Positions 51,989-62,175 of a stretch of DNA of 64,000 bases are shown here, piece by piece (positions within the stretch are counted from its first letter, which is position 1; each line of letters opens with the position of its first letter). A program made the translations under genes and the position numbers. The notes below the pieces were generated by a model. It was given only the letters and a program-made list of their open reading frames with translations, was not told the origin of the DNA and searched no databases. Source of the stretch: Flavobacterium sp. 20NA77.7 (GTDB lineage: Bacteria > Bacteroidota > Bacteroidia > Flavobacteriales > Flavobacteriaceae). Location: NCBI RefSeq assembly GCF_031326205.1, contig NZ_CP133721.1:1178001-1242000 (forward strand). Reading direction: 5' to 3'.

Positions 51989-54580
51989 TTACGCCTGATT
52001 TCTAAACGCCAAATGGTTATCAAAACAATCTAAAATGATAAAACTATCTGTCTTTATTAGTCCTCCGAGAATTTCTTTAGACAATTGATTCAATACTTCT
52101 CTTTGAATGACACGTTTTACAGGTCGTGCTCCATATTCTGTATCATATCCTTTAAGGGCTAAATAATCAATTGCTTCAGGTGTGGCTTCTAACGTAATAT
52201 GCTGTTGGGCCAACATTTTGGTTACACTTTTCAGTTGAAGTCCTACAATTTCTTTAATATTTGCCTTAGTTAATGGTGTAAAGAGAACAATCTCATCAAT
52301 TCTATTGATAAACTCAGGTCGCACGGTTTGTTTTAGCATAGCTACTACTTCAATCTTAGCAGCTTCAGAGGCATCTTCAATACTTCCTTTCAAATTATCA
52401 AATTTTTCTTGAATAATGGCACTTCCTATGTTTGAAGTCATTATAATTATTGTGTTTTTAAAATCAGCCACTCGACCTTTGTTATCTGTTAGTCTTCCTT
52501 CATCTAATACCTGTAATAGAATATTAAATGTATCTGGATGTGCTTTTTCTATTTCATCTAACAAGACCACAGAATAAGGTCTTCTTCTTACTGCTTCTGT
52601 TAATTGCCCGCCTTCATCATAGCCTACATATCCTGGAGGGGCTCCTACAAGTCTGCTTACACTATGACGTTCTTGGTATTCACTCATATCGATACGTGTC
52701 ATAGCATTTTCATCATCAAACAAATAGGATGCTAACGCCTTTGCTAATTCTGTTTTTCCTACACCAGTTGTGCCTAAAAACAAGAAGGAACCGATTGGTT
52801 TTTTAACATCTTGTAAACCAGCTCTACTTCTTCTTACTGCGTCAGAAATAGCCTCAATAGCCTCCTCTTGTCCCACTACTCGCTTATGTAATTCTGCTTC
52901 TAAGTTTAATAATTTTTCACGCTCGCTTTGTAGCATCTTAGTAACAGGGATACCTGTCCATTTTGCTACAACCTCTGCAATATCATCATGGGTTACTTCT
53001 TCTTTAATTAAGGAAGTTCCTTGTTGATTAGTGATTAATTCTTGCTGAAAAACTTCTAATTTTTCTTGTGCTTCTTTAATCTTACCATAGCGGATTTCAG
53101 CTACTTTACCATAATCGCCTTCACGTTCTGCACGCTCGGCTTCTGCTTTAAAATCTTCAATTTGTTGTTTTGTACTCTGAATATTTTCTACCACATCTTT
53201 TTCCGATTTCCATTTGGCAAAAATTTCATTGCGTTGCTCTTTTAATTCTGATAATTCAATATGCAATATTTTTAATTTCACCTCATCTTGTTCTCTTTTT
53301 ATTGCTTCAATTTCGATTTCTAATTGCATTATTTTTCTATCTAAAACATCTAATTCTTCGGGTTTAGAATTAATTTCCATACGCAATTTAGAAGCTGCTT
53401 CGTCCATTAAATCAATTGCTTTATCGGGTAAAAATCGATTGGTAATGTAACGTTGTGATAATTCTACAGCGGCAATAATAGCATCGTCTTTAATTCTAAC
53501 CTTATGATGGGTTTCATAATTACCCTTAATACCGCGTAAAATTGAAATAGCACTTTCTGTATCGGGCTCTTCAACCATTACTTTTTGAAAACGTCGCTCT
53601 AAGGCTTTGTCTTTCTCAAAATACTTTTGATACTCATCTAAGGTTGTGGCGCCAATAGCTCTCAATTCGCCTCGTGCTAAAGCGGGTTTCAAAATATTTG
53701 CCGCATCCATAGCGCCTTCTCCTCCACCTGCACCTACTAATGTATGAATTTCATCTATAAATAAAACCACTTCTCCAGAACCAGAAGTTACTTCTTTCAC
53801 AACCGATTTTAATCGTTCCTCAAATTCACCTTTATACTTTGCCCCTGCAATTAAGGCACCCATATCTAAAGAATAGACGATTTTATCTTTTAAATTCTCG
53901 GGAACATCTCCATCAACAATTCTGTGAGCTAAACCTTCAGCAATAGCTGTTTTTCCTACACCTGGCTCACCTATAAGCATCGGGTTATTTTTAGTTCTTC
54001 GTGTTAATATTTGCAATACCCGTCTTATTTCTTCATCACGACCTATTACAGGATCTAACTTACCTGTACGGGCTAATTCATTTAAATTCTTCGCATATTT
54101 ATTTAATGCATTATACGTTTCTTCAGCAGATGCCGAAGTTACACGTTCCCCTTTTCGTAATTCTGTAATAGCACTTTGCAAACCTTTCTCTGTTACGCTC
54201 TGATCTTTTAAGATTTGGGCTACTCTACTTTTTGATTTTAAAATGGCTAAAAAGATATGTTCAATGGAAACAAATTCATCATTCATTTTCTTAGCTAAAA
54301 TTTCAGCTTCATTTAAAGTTGCTCCAGCTTCTCTTGACAGCATAATTTCACCACCAGAAACTTTTGGAAAACTCTGTAACGTACTTTCCAATACTTTCTT
54401 AAATAAATCAAGGTTTACATTTAACTTCTTTAATAAATAGGGCGTTACATTTTCATCAACTTCTAAAATACCTTTAAAAATATGCTCATTTTCTAGTTGT
54501 TGATGACCAAAACCTTGCGCAATTTGTTGGGCTTGTTGCAAGGCTTCTTGTGATTTAATGGTTAAGTTTTTAAAATTCAT
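51989..54580 (-). CDS. clpB: ATP-dependent chaperone ClpB
   Basis: An 863-aa disaggregase that works with DnaK to rescue aggregated proteins. It has the double Clp-N domain (1-150), NBD1 with Walker [10 protein letters not shown] (~206) and Walker [10 protein letters not shown], the coiled-coil M domain (~410-525), NBD2 with Walker [10 protein letters not shown] (~609) and [11 protein letters not shown], and the C-terminal D2-small domain. The M domain separates it from ClpA and ClpC. No clear heat-shock operator is visible upstream. The gene stands alone, divergent from ytxJ. Confidence 0.97.
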   Translation of the reverse strand: MNFKNLTIKSQEALQQAQQIAQGFGHQQLENEHIFKGILEVDENVTPYLLKKLNVNLDLFKKVLESTLQSFPKVSGGEIMLSREAGATLNEAEILAKKMNDEFVSIEHIFLAILKSKSRVAQILKDQSVTEKGLQSAITELRKGERVTSASAEETYNALNKYAKNLNELARTGKLDPVIGRDEEIRRVLQILTRRTKNNPMLIGEPGVGKTAIAEGLAHRIVDGDVPENLKDKIVYSLDMGALIAGAKYKGEFEERLKSVVKEVTSGSGEVVLFIDEIHTLVGAGGGEGAMDAANILKPALARGELRAIGATTLDEYQKYFEKDKALERRFQKVMVEEPDTESAISILRGIKGNYETHHKVRIKDDAIIAAVELSQRYITNRFLPDKAIDLMDEAASKLRMEINSKPEELDVLDRKIMQLEIEIEAIKREQDEVKLKILHIELSELKEQRNEIFAKWKSEKDVVENIQSTKQQIEDFKAEAERAEREGDYGKVAEIRYGKIKEAQEKLEVFQQELITNQQGTSLIKEEVTHDDIAEVVAKWTGIPVTKMLQSEREKLLNLEAELHKRVVGQEEAIEAISDAVRRSRAGLQDVKKPIGSFLFLGTTGVGKTELAKALASYLFDDENAMTRIDMSEYQERHSVSRLVGAPPGYVGYDEGGQLTEAVRRRPYSVVLLDEIEKAHPDTFNILLQVLDEGRLTDNKGRVADFKNTIIIMTSNIGSAIIQEKFDNLKGSIEDASEAAKIEVVAMLKQTVRPEFINRIDEIVLFTPLTKANIKEIVGLQLKSVTKMLAQQHITLEATPEAIDYLALKGYDTEYGARPVKRVIQREVLNQLSKEILGGLIKTDSFIILDCFDNHLAFRNQA

Positions 54581-54588
54581 ATTGTATG

Positions 54589-54617
54589 TTGTTTTTTGTT
54601 AAAGTTATGTACTTTTG
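54589..54617 (+). promoter_or_regulatory. Candidate promoter of ytxJ
   Basis: TTG (54589-54591), an 18-bp spacer and TACTTTTG (54610-54617) match the Bacteroidota -33/-7 pattern. The leader to the ytxJ start would be about 100 nt. Confidence 0.4.
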
Positions 54618-54724
54618 TAATGGATTGAACAATAAGTATTCCAACACACTAATCACGACAAAATGTCTGAAAAACAAAAGATTAGCCTTAGTTTTAAGTC
54701 AATTTGTCTTTAACTTTAACTTTT

Positions 54725-55111
54725 ATGGGATTTTTTGATTCTATTTTCGGAAAAAATGACAATGAAACAAGTAGTACCTTTTCTTGGAACCTGCTAACTC
54801 ATGTAGCGCAACTAAATGATGAAGTAATCCCTGCTTCCTATAACAAACCTGTACTTCTATTTAAGCATAGCACAAGATGTATTATTAGCCGTACAGCTTT
54901 AAATCAGTTTGAACGCAATTATGCGTTTGATACTGCGTTTGATTTATATTATCTAGACTTAATAAGTTACAGAGCGGTTTCTAATGCAATTGCAAGCCTG
55001 TTTGAAGTAATACATCAATCGCCACAAATTTTAGTAATCAAAGATGGAACATGTGTGTACAGTGCTTCACATGAAAATATTGATGCTACTATATTAGAAC
55101 GATTTATCTAA
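54725..55111 (+). CDS. ytxJ: Bacillithiol system redox-active protein YtxJ
   Basis: A 128-aa thioredoxin-fold protein. I choose ATG at 54725 (MGFFDSIFGK) over an ATG seven codons upstream because the family usually starts this way. VLLFKHSTRCIISRTAL has the single catalytic Cys of YtxJ (TRCxIS), and HQSPQILVIKDGTCVYSASHENI is the cis-Pro and C-terminal part. YtxJ proteins are thought to act as monothiol bacilliredoxins that remove bacillithiol from proteins. The usual residue after the Cys is Pro or Ser; here it is Ile. Converges with the lipoprotein gene, 3 bp apart. Confidence 0.85.
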   Translation: MGFFDSIFGKNDNETSSTFSWNLLTHVAQLNDEVIPASYNKPVLLFKHSTRCIISRTALNQFERNYAFDTAFDLYYLDLISYRAVSNAIASLFEVIHQSPQILVIKDGTCVYSASHENIDATILERFI

Positions 55112-55114
55112 TTA

Positions 55115-56296
55115 CTATTTTCTAAATTTATTTCGAATTAAGATTGATTTTAATTTATTTTTCAAATCTTCACCAGAGTCATACACCATTTGTTCGCTTG
55201 TAGGAAATGGAATAGCTCTTCTGTCAAAATAAGAATAATAATCTGTCTCACAAGCACGTTTATCTCCATTATAATTGGCGTAAATATAATTAAAAACATA
55301 TTCACTACTTAGTGGAAAAGTATCTATAAGTTGTGTGGTACGTTGGTCAATAAAATCAACTTTAGCCGTAACTTGACACGATTTAAATTGGGTAAATTCA
55401 AAAATTGAAATTGAAACCGTTTTCATATTATCTACGAGTACATTGTTCCCATTTTGATCTTTTACATTGTTTCCATTAGCATCTAAAAGAGGCTTAGTTC
55501 CGTCTTTAACTTGTTTTTCTTTCGTAAACTGTTTTTCTTTTACTTGTTCAGGCGAAAGTGTAATGGCTCTGAATGTTATAACTAACGAAAAATCATAAGT
55601 AATACTTGACTGTTTTTTAGAATGATAAACGGTCCATTTATCATTTAAACCTAACGTTCCAAAATCTAGCAAATCATCTTGTAAACGGGAAGGAATAATC
55701 ATTTGTGTGTCATTTTTTGTAGATACATAGACAAAATCAGTGCCTTTAAATTGCGCCTCGTCTATCAATTTTCGCACGTCTAAGTAATTAGGGTTCAATT
55801 GATCTAAATAAATCAAATCATCATAAGCTTCTCTACAGTCTAGTTTATTAGAAGAAGTTAGTAGTTTTTTAGCATTTTGATATAAATAACTCGTAAATTT
55901 TGTTTTACTGGCTAGCAATTCATCTGTATAATCTTTAAAAGGAAAAATAGCATTTCTGTTTTCTTTTAACAACTTTAAGGTTAAAAGTGGCTTTATTTTT
56001 TCCTGACGTTTCATCAATTGTTTATACAAATCATAAATACGTTCATAGTTTGAAGAATTATTTTCTTTAATTAATAACTGAATGGAAGCTTCATCTCTTT
56101 CTTTAGCTTTTGCAAATGATTCTTCAAGCAAATACACATAATCTTGATTGCTCTTACTATTTTTATTTGTTCGTAAACCTTCAATAGCTCTATCTATAGC
56201 ACCATCATAATCACCAGAGCTAAGCATTGATTGCGTTTGTTTTACACCACAGGCAGAAATAAATAATAAACTTAATCCTAAAATAATTTTATGCAT
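55115..56296 (-). CDS. Conserved lipoprotein, function unknown
   Basis: A 393-aa lipoprotein. I choose ATG at 56296 (MHKIILGLSLLFISACG), which places the lipobox ISAC at residue ~16; an upstream ATG would add six residues. An alpha-helical N-terminal half suggests TPR-like repeats (SGDYDGAIDRAIEGLRTNKNSKSNQDYVYLLEESFAKAKERDE). The C-terminal half is beta-rich with a long QVTAKVDFIDQRTTQLIDTFPLSSEYVFNY segment that resembles stress- or envelope-linked Bacteroidota lipoproteins. No function assigned. Confidence 0.75.
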   Translation of the reverse strand: MHKIILGLSLLFISACGVKQTQSMLSSGDYDGAIDRAIEGLRTNKNSKSNQDYVYLLEESFAKAKERDEASIQLLIKENNSSNYERIYDLYKQLMKRQEKIKPLLTLKLLKENRNAIFPFKDYTDELLASKTKFTSYLYQNAKKLLTSSNKLDCREAYDDLIYLDQLNPNYLDVRKLIDEAQFKGTDFVYVSTKNDTQMIIPSRLQDDLLDFGTLGLNDKWTVYHSKKQSSITYDFSLVITFRAITLSPEQVKEKQFTKEKQVKDGTKPLLDANGNNVKDQNGNNVLVDNMKTVSISIFEFTQFKSCQVTAKVDFIDQRTTQLIDTFPLSSEYVFNYIYANYNGDKRACETDYYSYFDRRAIPFPTSEQMVYDSGEDLKNKLKSILIRNKFRK

Positions 56297-56352
56297 AATG
56301 GTATGATTTAACAAGTGTGATAATTTTATGTTTATTTTAAATTTTTAAATTT

Positions 56353-57639
56353 TTAAATTTTTATATCAATAGCTGGTAATAACTTACTCGAAACTTCTCC
56401 AAATCCAATACGCAACCCTTCATTTTGACAATACCCTCTAATAATAACCGTATCGTTATCATTTATAAATTTACGCTCAGTACCATCTTTCATTTTTAAA
56501 GGTTTTTGTCCTCCCCAAGTAAGTTCTAACATAGAACCAAAAGAATCTTCAGTAGGACCAGAAATAGTACCGCTACCCATCATATCTCCCGAATTAACAC
56601 GACAACCATTTACAGTATGATGTGCTAATTGCTGACTCATCGTCCAATACATATATTTAAAATTACTTCTAGAAACTATAGTTTCTTCTGTAGTTTCAGG
56701 TTTTATAGCAACTTCTAAGTTAATATCAAAAGCATGATTTCCTGTTTGCTTTAAATAGGGTAATGGTTCTGGACTTTGCTCGGGAGAAGCACATCTAAAT
56801 GGTTCTAACGCATCCATAGTTACAATCCAAGGTGAAATGCTTGAAGCAAAATTTTTTGCTAAAAAAGGCCCAAGTGGAACATACTCCCATTTTTGAATAT
56901 CTCTAGCCGACCAATCATTAAACAATACCATTCCAAAAATATAATCTTCTGCATCTTTTACCGATACTGGCTCCCCCATCAAATTAGCATCAGTAGTAAT
57001 AAAGGCAGTTTCTAATTCAAAATCAACCAACTTAGAAGGACCAAAAACAGGTTGTGTTTCGCCATTTGGTAAGGTTTGTCCATACGGTCTATGCACAGGA
57101 ATACCACTTGGCACAATTGTAGAACTTCTACCGTGATAGCCTACAGGAATATGAAGCCAATTTGGCAATAAAGCATTTTCAGGATCTCTAAACATTTTAC
57201 CTACATTGGTTGCATGTTCTTTACTACTATAAAAATCAGTATAATCGCCTATTTGTACAGGCAATAACATTTCTACATCGGCTATATTAAAAATAACAAT
57301 GTCCTTATGTGATGCATTATCTCTTAAAACAGGATTAGAATCTAAAAAAATATCTGATAAACGATTACGTACCAAACGCCATGTTTTTTTTCCATCAGAG
57401 ATAAAATCATTTAGCGTGTCTTGCATAAACATATCGTCTGTCAGCTCAATGCCTTCAAAATAACCTAATTGTTGTAACGCTCCCATATCAATCGCATAGT
57501 CGCCTATTCGTGTTCCTATCGTAATGACATCATCTTTTGTAATAAACACTCCAAATGGAATATTTTGTATTGGAAAATCACTATTTTCTGATACGTGTAA
57601 CCAAGACGTTCTGCTTGGATCATTGGCATAATTTGGCAT
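56353..57639 (-). CDS. fahA: Fumarylacetoacetase
   Basis: A 428-aa enzyme that cleaves fumarylacetoacetate to fumarate and acetoacetate, the last step of tyrosine breakdown. N-terminal beta-barrel domain ([11 protein letters not shown]...), then the catalytic FAH fold: [22 protein letters not shown] with metal Asp and catalytic His, [32 protein letters not shown] (metal Glu), [25 protein letters not shown] (metal Asp, Lys) and GSGTISGP near the end. Full length. Just past its stop lies an AAATTTTT tandem repeat. It has a textbook promoter and is divergent from glyA. Confidence 0.96.
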   Translation of the reverse strand: MPNYANDPSRTSWLHVSENSDFPIQNIPFGVFITKDDVITIGTRIGDYAIDMGALQQLGYFEGIELTDDMFMQDTLNDFISDGKKTWRLVRNRLSDIFLDSNPVLRDNASHKDIVIFNIADVEMLLPVQIGDYTDFYSSKEHATNVGKMFRDPENALLPNWLHIPVGYHGRSSTIVPSGIPVHRPYGQTLPNGETQPVFGPSKLVDFELETAFITTDANLMGEPVSVKDAEDYIFGMVLFNDWSARDIQKWEYVPLGPFLAKNFASSISPWIVTMDALEPFRCASPEQSPEPLPYLKQTGNHAFDINLEVAIKPETTEETIVSRSNFKYMYWTMSQQLAHHTVNGCRVNSGDMMGSGTISGPTEDSFGSMLELTWGGQKPLKMKDGTERKFINDNDTVIIRGYCQNEGLRIGFGEVSSKLLPAIDIKI

Positions 57640-57675
57640 ATGTAGGTCGAATTAATTCGTTAATAAATTTGCAAT

Positions 57676-57706
57676 CAAAAATAAGCTATCCATTCTATTT
57701 ACCAAA
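57676..57706 (-). promoter_or_regulatory. fahA promoter
   Basis: In minus sense this reads TTTG (57706-57703), a 19-bp spacer, then TATTTTTG (57683-57676). It is an exact match to the Bacteroidota sigma-ABfr consensus TTTG-N19-TAnnTTTG, 37 bp before the start codon. Confidence 0.7.
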
Positions 57707-57715
57707 CATTTTTTG

Positions 57716-57723
57716 TATTTTTG
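57716..57723 (+). promoter_or_regulatory. -7 element of glyA
   Basis: TATTTTTG matches TAnnTTTG, 26 bp before the glyA ATG. The -33 region has no TTTG. Confidence 0.45.
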
Positions 57724-57749
57724 GGCAAATTTTAATAAAAATCATAAAG

Positions 57750-59024
57750 ATGCAACGCGACGAACAACTATTCGACCTTATTTTAGATGAGCAAGACAGA
57801 CAAATTCACGGAATTGAGTTAATTGCTTCAGAAAATTTTGTAAGTGACCAAGTAATGGAAGCTGCAGGTTCTTGTTTAACGAATAAATATGCTGAAGGAT
57901 ACCCTGGTAAACGTTACTATGGTGGTTGTGAAGTAGTAGATATTGTAGAACAAATTGCTATTGACAGAGCCAAAGCTTTATTTGGTGCCGAATATGTAAA
58001 CGTACAACCCCACTCAGGTTCTCAGGCTAACACCGCAGTTTTTGCTGCCTGCTTACAACCTGGCGATAAAATATTAGGTTTTGATTTAGCACACGGTGGA
58101 CATTTAACGCACGGTTCGCCGGTTAACTTTTCAGGAAAATTATACAAACCTTCTTTCTATGGCGTAGAACAAGAAACGGGACGATTAAACTACGATAAAA
58201 TTCAAGAAATAGCTTTAGCAGAAAAGCCAAAAATGATTATTGCAGGTGCATCAGCCTATTCACGTGATATGGATTTTAAACGCTTTAGAGAAATTGCTGA
58301 TTCGGTAGGCGCTTTGTTATTAGCAGATATTTCACACCCAGCTGGATTGATTGCTAAAGGCTTATTAAACGATCCTATACCGCATTGTCATATTGTAACC
58401 ACCACTACACACAAAACATTACGTGGCCCTAGAGGGGGTATGATTATGATGGGTAAAGATTTTGAAAACCCTTGGGGATTAACCACTCCAAAAGGCGAAA
58501 TCAGAATGATGTCACATATTTTAGACATGGCGGTTTTTCCAGGAAACCAAGGCGGACCTTTAATGCATATCATAGCAGCTAAAGCAGTAGCTTTTGGTGA
58601 ATGTTTAACAGATGAATTTTTCCGTTATGCGTTGCAAGTACAAAAAAATGCACAAGCAATGGCAGAAGCATTTGTAAAAAGAGGGTATAATTTGATTTCT
58701 GGTGGTACAGACAACCACATGATGTTGATTGACTTAAGAAACAAAAACATTACAGGTAAAGAAGCGGAAAATGCATTAGTAAAAGCGGAAATCACGGTAA
58801 ACAAAAACATGGTTCCTTTTGACGATAAGTCGCCTTTCGTTACATCGGGTATTCGTGTGGGTACACCTGCTATTACAACAAGAGGTTTAGTAGAATCCGA
58901 TATGGAAACAGTAGTAGCCTTAATTGACAAAGTCATTATGCATCATACGGATGAAGCGGTGTTAGAACAAGTAGCTGACGAAGTAAATGAATTAATGGGC
59001 GAAAGACCTATTTTCACTTTTTAA
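57750..59024 (+). CDS. glyA: Serine hydroxymethyltransferase
   Basis: A 424-aa PLP enzyme that interconverts serine and glycine with tetrahydrofolate. The start at 57750 ([30 protein letters not shown]) matches the family; the open frame runs upstream but across the fahA promoter. Motifs: [35 protein letters not shown] and the PLP lysine in [13 protein letters not shown] (~220-232). Slightly longer than the ~417-aa E. coli enzyme. Confidence 0.97.
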   Translation: MQRDEQLFDLILDEQDRQIHGIELIASENFVSDQVMEAAGSCLTNKYAEGYPGKRYYGGCEVVDIVEQIAIDRAKALFGAEYVNVQPHSGSQANTAVFAACLQPGDKILGFDLAHGGHLTHGSPVNFSGKLYKPSFYGVEQETGRLNYDKIQEIALAEKPKMIIAGASAYSRDMDFKRFREIADSVGALLLADISHPAGLIAKGLLNDPIPHCHIVTTTTHKTLRGPRGGMIMMGKDFENPWGLTTPKGEIRMMSHILDMAVFPGNQGGPLMHIIAAKAVAFGECLTDEFFRYALQVQKNAQAMAEAFVKRGYNLISGGTDNHMMLIDLRNKNITGKEAENALVKAEITVNKNMVPFDDKSPFVTSGIRVGTPAITTRGLVESDMETVVALIDKVIMHHTDEAVLEQVADEVNELMGERPIFTF

Positions 59025-59045
59025 TTGTTAATTTAATACAACAAA

Positions 59046-61259
59046 ATGATCAAAAAAATAGCACTATTTTCGTTAACTCTTACTGCTTTACTTAGTGCAG
59101 CACAAGAACGAAACTTAAAAAATATAAAAAAACTAACTTTTGGGGGCGATAATGCCGAAGCCTACTTTAGCCCTGATGGTAAAAATTTAACGTTACAAGT
59201 AACCAATAAACAATTTGGCGTAGCATGTGACCAAATTTATTCTTTAGACTTAACAAAATCTATCAGTGGGTTTCAAGATTTACAATTAGTTTCTACGGGA
59301 AAAGGTCGTACTACTTGTTCTTATTTTATGCCCGACGGAAAACACATCATTTATGCTTCCACTCACGGTGCAGATCATGCATGCCCTGCTCCACCCAAAC
59401 CAAAAGACGGAAAATACCTTTGGGCAATTTATCCTGAATTTGACATTTATATGGCAGATAAGACAGGAACCATTGTAAAACAATTAACAAACACACCAGG
59501 CTATGATGCAGAAGCAGTTGTTTCGCCCGATGGTAAAAAAATTGCGTTTACAAGTATTAGAAGTGGCGATTTAGAAATCTACACGATGGATATTGATGGT
59601 AGCAATGTAAAACAAGTTACTTTCGGTTTAGGATATGATGGGGGTTGTTTCTTTTCGCACGATAGTAAAAAACTAGTATTCCGTTCATCTAGACCAAAAA
59701 CACCTGAAGCGATTAAAGACTATAAAGATTTACTAGCCGAAAATTTAGTAGCTCCTACTGAAATGGAAATCTACACTTGTAACATAGACGGTAGTGATTT
59801 AAAACAAATTACACATTTAGGCAAAGCCAATTGGGCACCTTTCTTTCACCCATCAGATAAGAAAATTATTTTTTCATCTAACCATCATGCTGTAAAAGGT
59901 TATGATTTCCAATTGTATATGATAAATATAGATGGAACGGGTTTAAAACAAATAACTTGGGAAAGCGAATTTAATGCCTTTCCTATGTTTTCTCTCGATG
60001 GAAAAAAACTTGTTTTTTCGAGCAACAGACAAGGTGCACCGAGAGAAACAAACGTATTTATTGCAGACTGGGTAGATACAGACGAAGCAGAAGATGTGCA
60101 AACCACTAACATGAAAAAACACATCAGTTACTTGGCTTCTGATAAGTTAGAAGGAAGATTAACGGGATCTAAAGGAGAAAAATTAGCAGCAGATTATTTA
60201 GAAAAAGAATTTAAAAAATTAGGGTTAAAACCTTATGACAATACGTTTGTGCAACCTTTTACATATATGTACAGAACAAATCCTCATGATACCATTTCAA
60301 AAGGTGACGCAATTACGGGACACAATGTAGTTGCATACTTAGATAATGGAGCAAAGAACACAATTGTGTTAGGTGCGCATTATGATCATTTAGGATTTAA
60401 TGAACATAACAACTCTACAAAGGCGAACTCAAAAGGTGAAATACATAACGGCGCAGACGATAATGCTTCTGGAGTTGCTGGCGTATTAGAATTAGCCCGT
60501 ATGTATTCACAAAACAGCACTAAAGAAAATGTGAATTTTGTATTTGCTTTATTTTCTGGCGAAGAAGATGGGTTAATGGGTTCTAAACATCTTGCAGCTA
60601 CACTTAAAGATAAAGTACCTCATGTTTCTGCAATGATTAATATGGACATGATAGGTCGTTTAGACGAAAAGAAAAGTTTAGTTGTAGGCGGAACAGGCAC
60701 TTCTCCTCTATTTCCAGATGTAATAGAAAAAAATAAACCTGCTGGATTTAGCATTACACAAGAAACTGGTGGTGTAGGCCCTTCAGATCATACCTCTTTT
60801 TACTTAAAAGATATTCCCGTTTTGTTTTTCTTTACAGGCACACACAACGATTACCATAAACCAAGTGACGACGAAGAAAAAATTAATTACTATGGTATTA
60901 CAAACATTATTGGTTATGTAGCTCGTGTAGTGAACGAATTAGCGACTCAAGAAACTATTGCATTTACAAAAACAAAAATAAATGCTGAGAAAAAAGTACC
61001 AAAATACAAAGTTACTTTAGGTATCATGCCTGATTATGCAGAACATGGCGACGGCTTACATGTAGATGGTGTAACTGAAAACAGACCTGCACAAGTCGCT
61101 GGTATAAAAGAAGGCGACATTATTACAAAAATAGGCGATTGTACTATTAAAGAAGTTTATGGCTATATGGATTGTTTAGCAAAAATCAATACTGGCGAAA
61201 CCAAAATAGTTACATTTATACGAGAAGGCAAAACGATGACGGTGAATGTAACGTTTTAA
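59046..61259 (+). CDS. Secreted M28 peptidase with TolB-like propeller and PDZ domain
   Basis: A 737-aa exported protein (signal IALFSLTLTALLSAAQ). Residues ~25-345 are TolB/WD40-like repeats with the PDGK.I.F.S box (SPDGKKIAFTSIRSGDLEIYTM). Residues ~360-640 are a zinc aminopeptidase of family M28: GAHYDHLG, GADDNASGVAG, FSGEEDGLMGSKHLA, NMDMIGR and HNDYHKPSDD give the five metal ligands and the catalytic Asp and Glu. Residues ~660-737 are a PDZ domain (YAEHGDGLHVDGVTENRPAQVAGIKEGDIITKIGD). It likely digests peptides in the periplasm or outside. It starts 21 bp after glyA. Confidence 0.93.
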   Translation: MIKKIALFSLTLTALLSAAQERNLKNIKKLTFGGDNAEAYFSPDGKNLTLQVTNKQFGVACDQIYSLDLTKSISGFQDLQLVSTGKGRTTCSYFMPDGKHIIYASTHGADHACPAPPKPKDGKYLWAIYPEFDIYMADKTGTIVKQLTNTPGYDAEAVVSPDGKKIAFTSIRSGDLEIYTMDIDGSNVKQVTFGLGYDGGCFFSHDSKKLVFRSSRPKTPEAIKDYKDLLAENLVAPTEMEIYTCNIDGSDLKQITHLGKANWAPFFHPSDKKIIFSSNHHAVKGYDFQLYMINIDGTGLKQITWESEFNAFPMFSLDGKKLVFSSNRQGAPRETNVFIADWVDTDEAEDVQTTNMKKHISYLASDKLEGRLTGSKGEKLAADYLEKEFKKLGLKPYDNTFVQPFTYMYRTNPHDTISKGDAITGHNVVAYLDNGAKNTIVLGAHYDHLGFNEHNNSTKANSKGEIHNGADDNASGVAGVLELARMYSQNSTKENVNFVFALFSGEEDGLMGSKHLAATLKDKVPHVSAMINMDMIGRLDEKKSLVVGGTGTSPLFPDVIEKNKPAGFSITQETGGVGPSDHTSFYLKDIPVLFFFTGTHNDYHKPSDDEEKINYYGITNIIGYVARVVNELATQETIAFTKTKINAEKKVPKYKVTLGIMPDYAEHGDGLHVDGVTENRPAQVAGIKEGDIITKIGDCTIKEVYGYMDCLAKINTGETKIVTFIREGKTMTVNVTF

Positions 61260-61277
61260 TAAACAAGTTTAAAATGC

Positions 61278-61305
61278 AAAAAGCCTCCAAATTGGAGGCT
61301 TTTTT
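61278..61305 (+). terminator. Rho-independent terminator after the M28 peptidase gene
   Basis: A near-perfect hairpin AAAAAGCCTCCAA / TTGGAGGCTTTTT with a 1-base loop centre, ending in six Ts, 18 bp after the stop. Confidence 0.88.
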
Positions 61306-61331
61306 ATAGAAGATTGTTGCCTTTGAGAACC

Positions 61332-61389
61332 TGTTGCCTTCGAGAGCCTCAGGCAACAATAATAAAGGTGGCTGAGGCTCTCGAAGCTA
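61332..61389. repeat. REPIN-like palindrome pair 1 (units A and B)
   Basis: Unit A (61332-61358): arms TGTTGCCT / AGGCAACA, a 2-nt bulge TC, and an inner GAG-AGC-CTC hairpin. Unit B (61367-61389) is the same core in the opposite orientation with arms GTGGCT / AGCTAC. The cores (61338-61352 and 61372-61386) are perfect 15-bp inverted repeats. A decayed third core lies just before A (about 61314-61331). Confidence 0.85.
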
Positions 61390-61682
61390 CTATTTCTCTA
61401 TATCCCTATATGCTTTTGCTAGTTCAGGTAGCAATTCTATTTTACCTTCAATTAGGGCTTCTTTCTTTTTTCTACTCCAGCCTGAACTTGTTTTTCTCTG
61501 TAAAATGCCTGGTCTATTCTAGAATATTCTTCATAATACAAAAGAGTAACCGGTAAACGCTTTTTGGTATGATTAGAACCCTCACCATTTTGATGCTGTT
61601 CTAATCTTCGTTCTAAGTCTATTGTACTCCCTGTGTAATAACTACCATCAGCACATAAAAGTATGTACATGTATCCTTTCAT
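61390..61682 (-). pseudogene. GIY-YIG nuclease family gene with a frameshift
   Basis: The start MKGYMYILLCADGSYYTGSTIDLERRLEQHQNG carries the GIY-YIG motif (here YMYIL...YYTGST), followed by NHTKKRLPVTLLYYEEY and FYREKQVQ, with the catalytic Arg and Glu. The frame then stops early at 61452 after QAGVEKRKKP. Adding one base near 61480-61484 restores the usual family ending GWSRKKKEALIEGKIELLPE and on to a TAG at 61390, for about 97 residues. So this is a one-base deletion (or a sequencing error, or recoding). The gene is wedged between palindromes: its stop abuts unit B and its start is 18 bp from unit C. These small proteins are annotated as GIY-YIG or UPF0213-like endonucleases. Confidence 0.75.
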
Positions 61683-61699
61683 ATTTAGTAATCAATTAA

Positions 61700-61781
61700 A
61701 TGGTGGCTTCGAGTGCCTCAGCCACCATATCAAATTTTCATTAGAACCACTTTAACCGTTGTCTGAGGCTCTCGAAGGCAA
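61700..61781. repeat. REPIN-like palindrome pair 2 (units C and D)
   Basis: Unit C (61700-61728): perfect arms ATGGTGGCT / AGCCACCAT, bulge TC and inner GAG-TGC-CTC. Unit D (61759-61781) is inverted, with arms TTGTCT / AGGCAA. The cores match as inverted repeats at 14 of 15 positions. Confidence 0.82.
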
Positions 61782-61794
61782 AAGGTCATGAGGA

Positions 61795-61853
61795 TGTTGC
61801 CTTCGAGTGCCTCAGGCAACAACAACAAGGTGGCTGAGACTCTCGAAGCCACC
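61795..61853. repeat. REPIN-like palindrome pair 3 (units E and F)
   Basis: Unit E (61795-61821): arms TGTTGCCT / AGGCAACA with bulge TC and inner GAG-TGC-CTC. Unit F (61829-61853) is inverted, with arms GGTGGCT / AGCCACC. Only 7 bp separate them. Confidence 0.85.
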
Positions 61854-62175
61854 ATCATTCCTTCAAAAAACCATATTCATAGACCTTTGATTTAATCTTA
61901 TGCTCCAATCAATTCCATGTAGTGAGCATCATCGCTTTTATCGTTCATGCGGTCTTTATCTTTAATGTCTTGAAAGTATTTTCATATTTTGTTAACTTAT
62001 TTTCAAACCTACAAAAATTCTGTGAGCAGTACAATACGCATTTTCAGGTGGGTTTTATGTCTTTTTTTTTGCTCATTTTTTCATTATACAAAAAAAAGAA
62101 TTCGTCAGGTCGAGTTAAACAATTGCACCTGTCAAATTTAAAGTTCATACTAAACAATTAAAAAATACTAAAAAC
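61854..62175. other. Gene-free stretch between palindromes and tRNA terminator
   Basis: About 320 bp, AT-rich. A 79-codon plus-strand frame at 61922-62161 has poor coding character and is not annotated. A short minus-strand frame (MNDKSDDAHYMELIGA) at about 61905-61950 looks like a scrap of a gene, but I do not recognise it. Confidence 0.4.

Noticed and set aside
56338..56362. AAATTTTT tandem repeat at the end of fahA
   Set aside because: Three short AT-only units at the 3' end of the gene; most likely low-complexity sequence without a role.
61922..62161. 79-codon plus-strand frame next to the palindromes
   Set aside because: AT-rich, Phe/Leu-heavy composition, no ribosome site or similarity seen. 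Likely chance.
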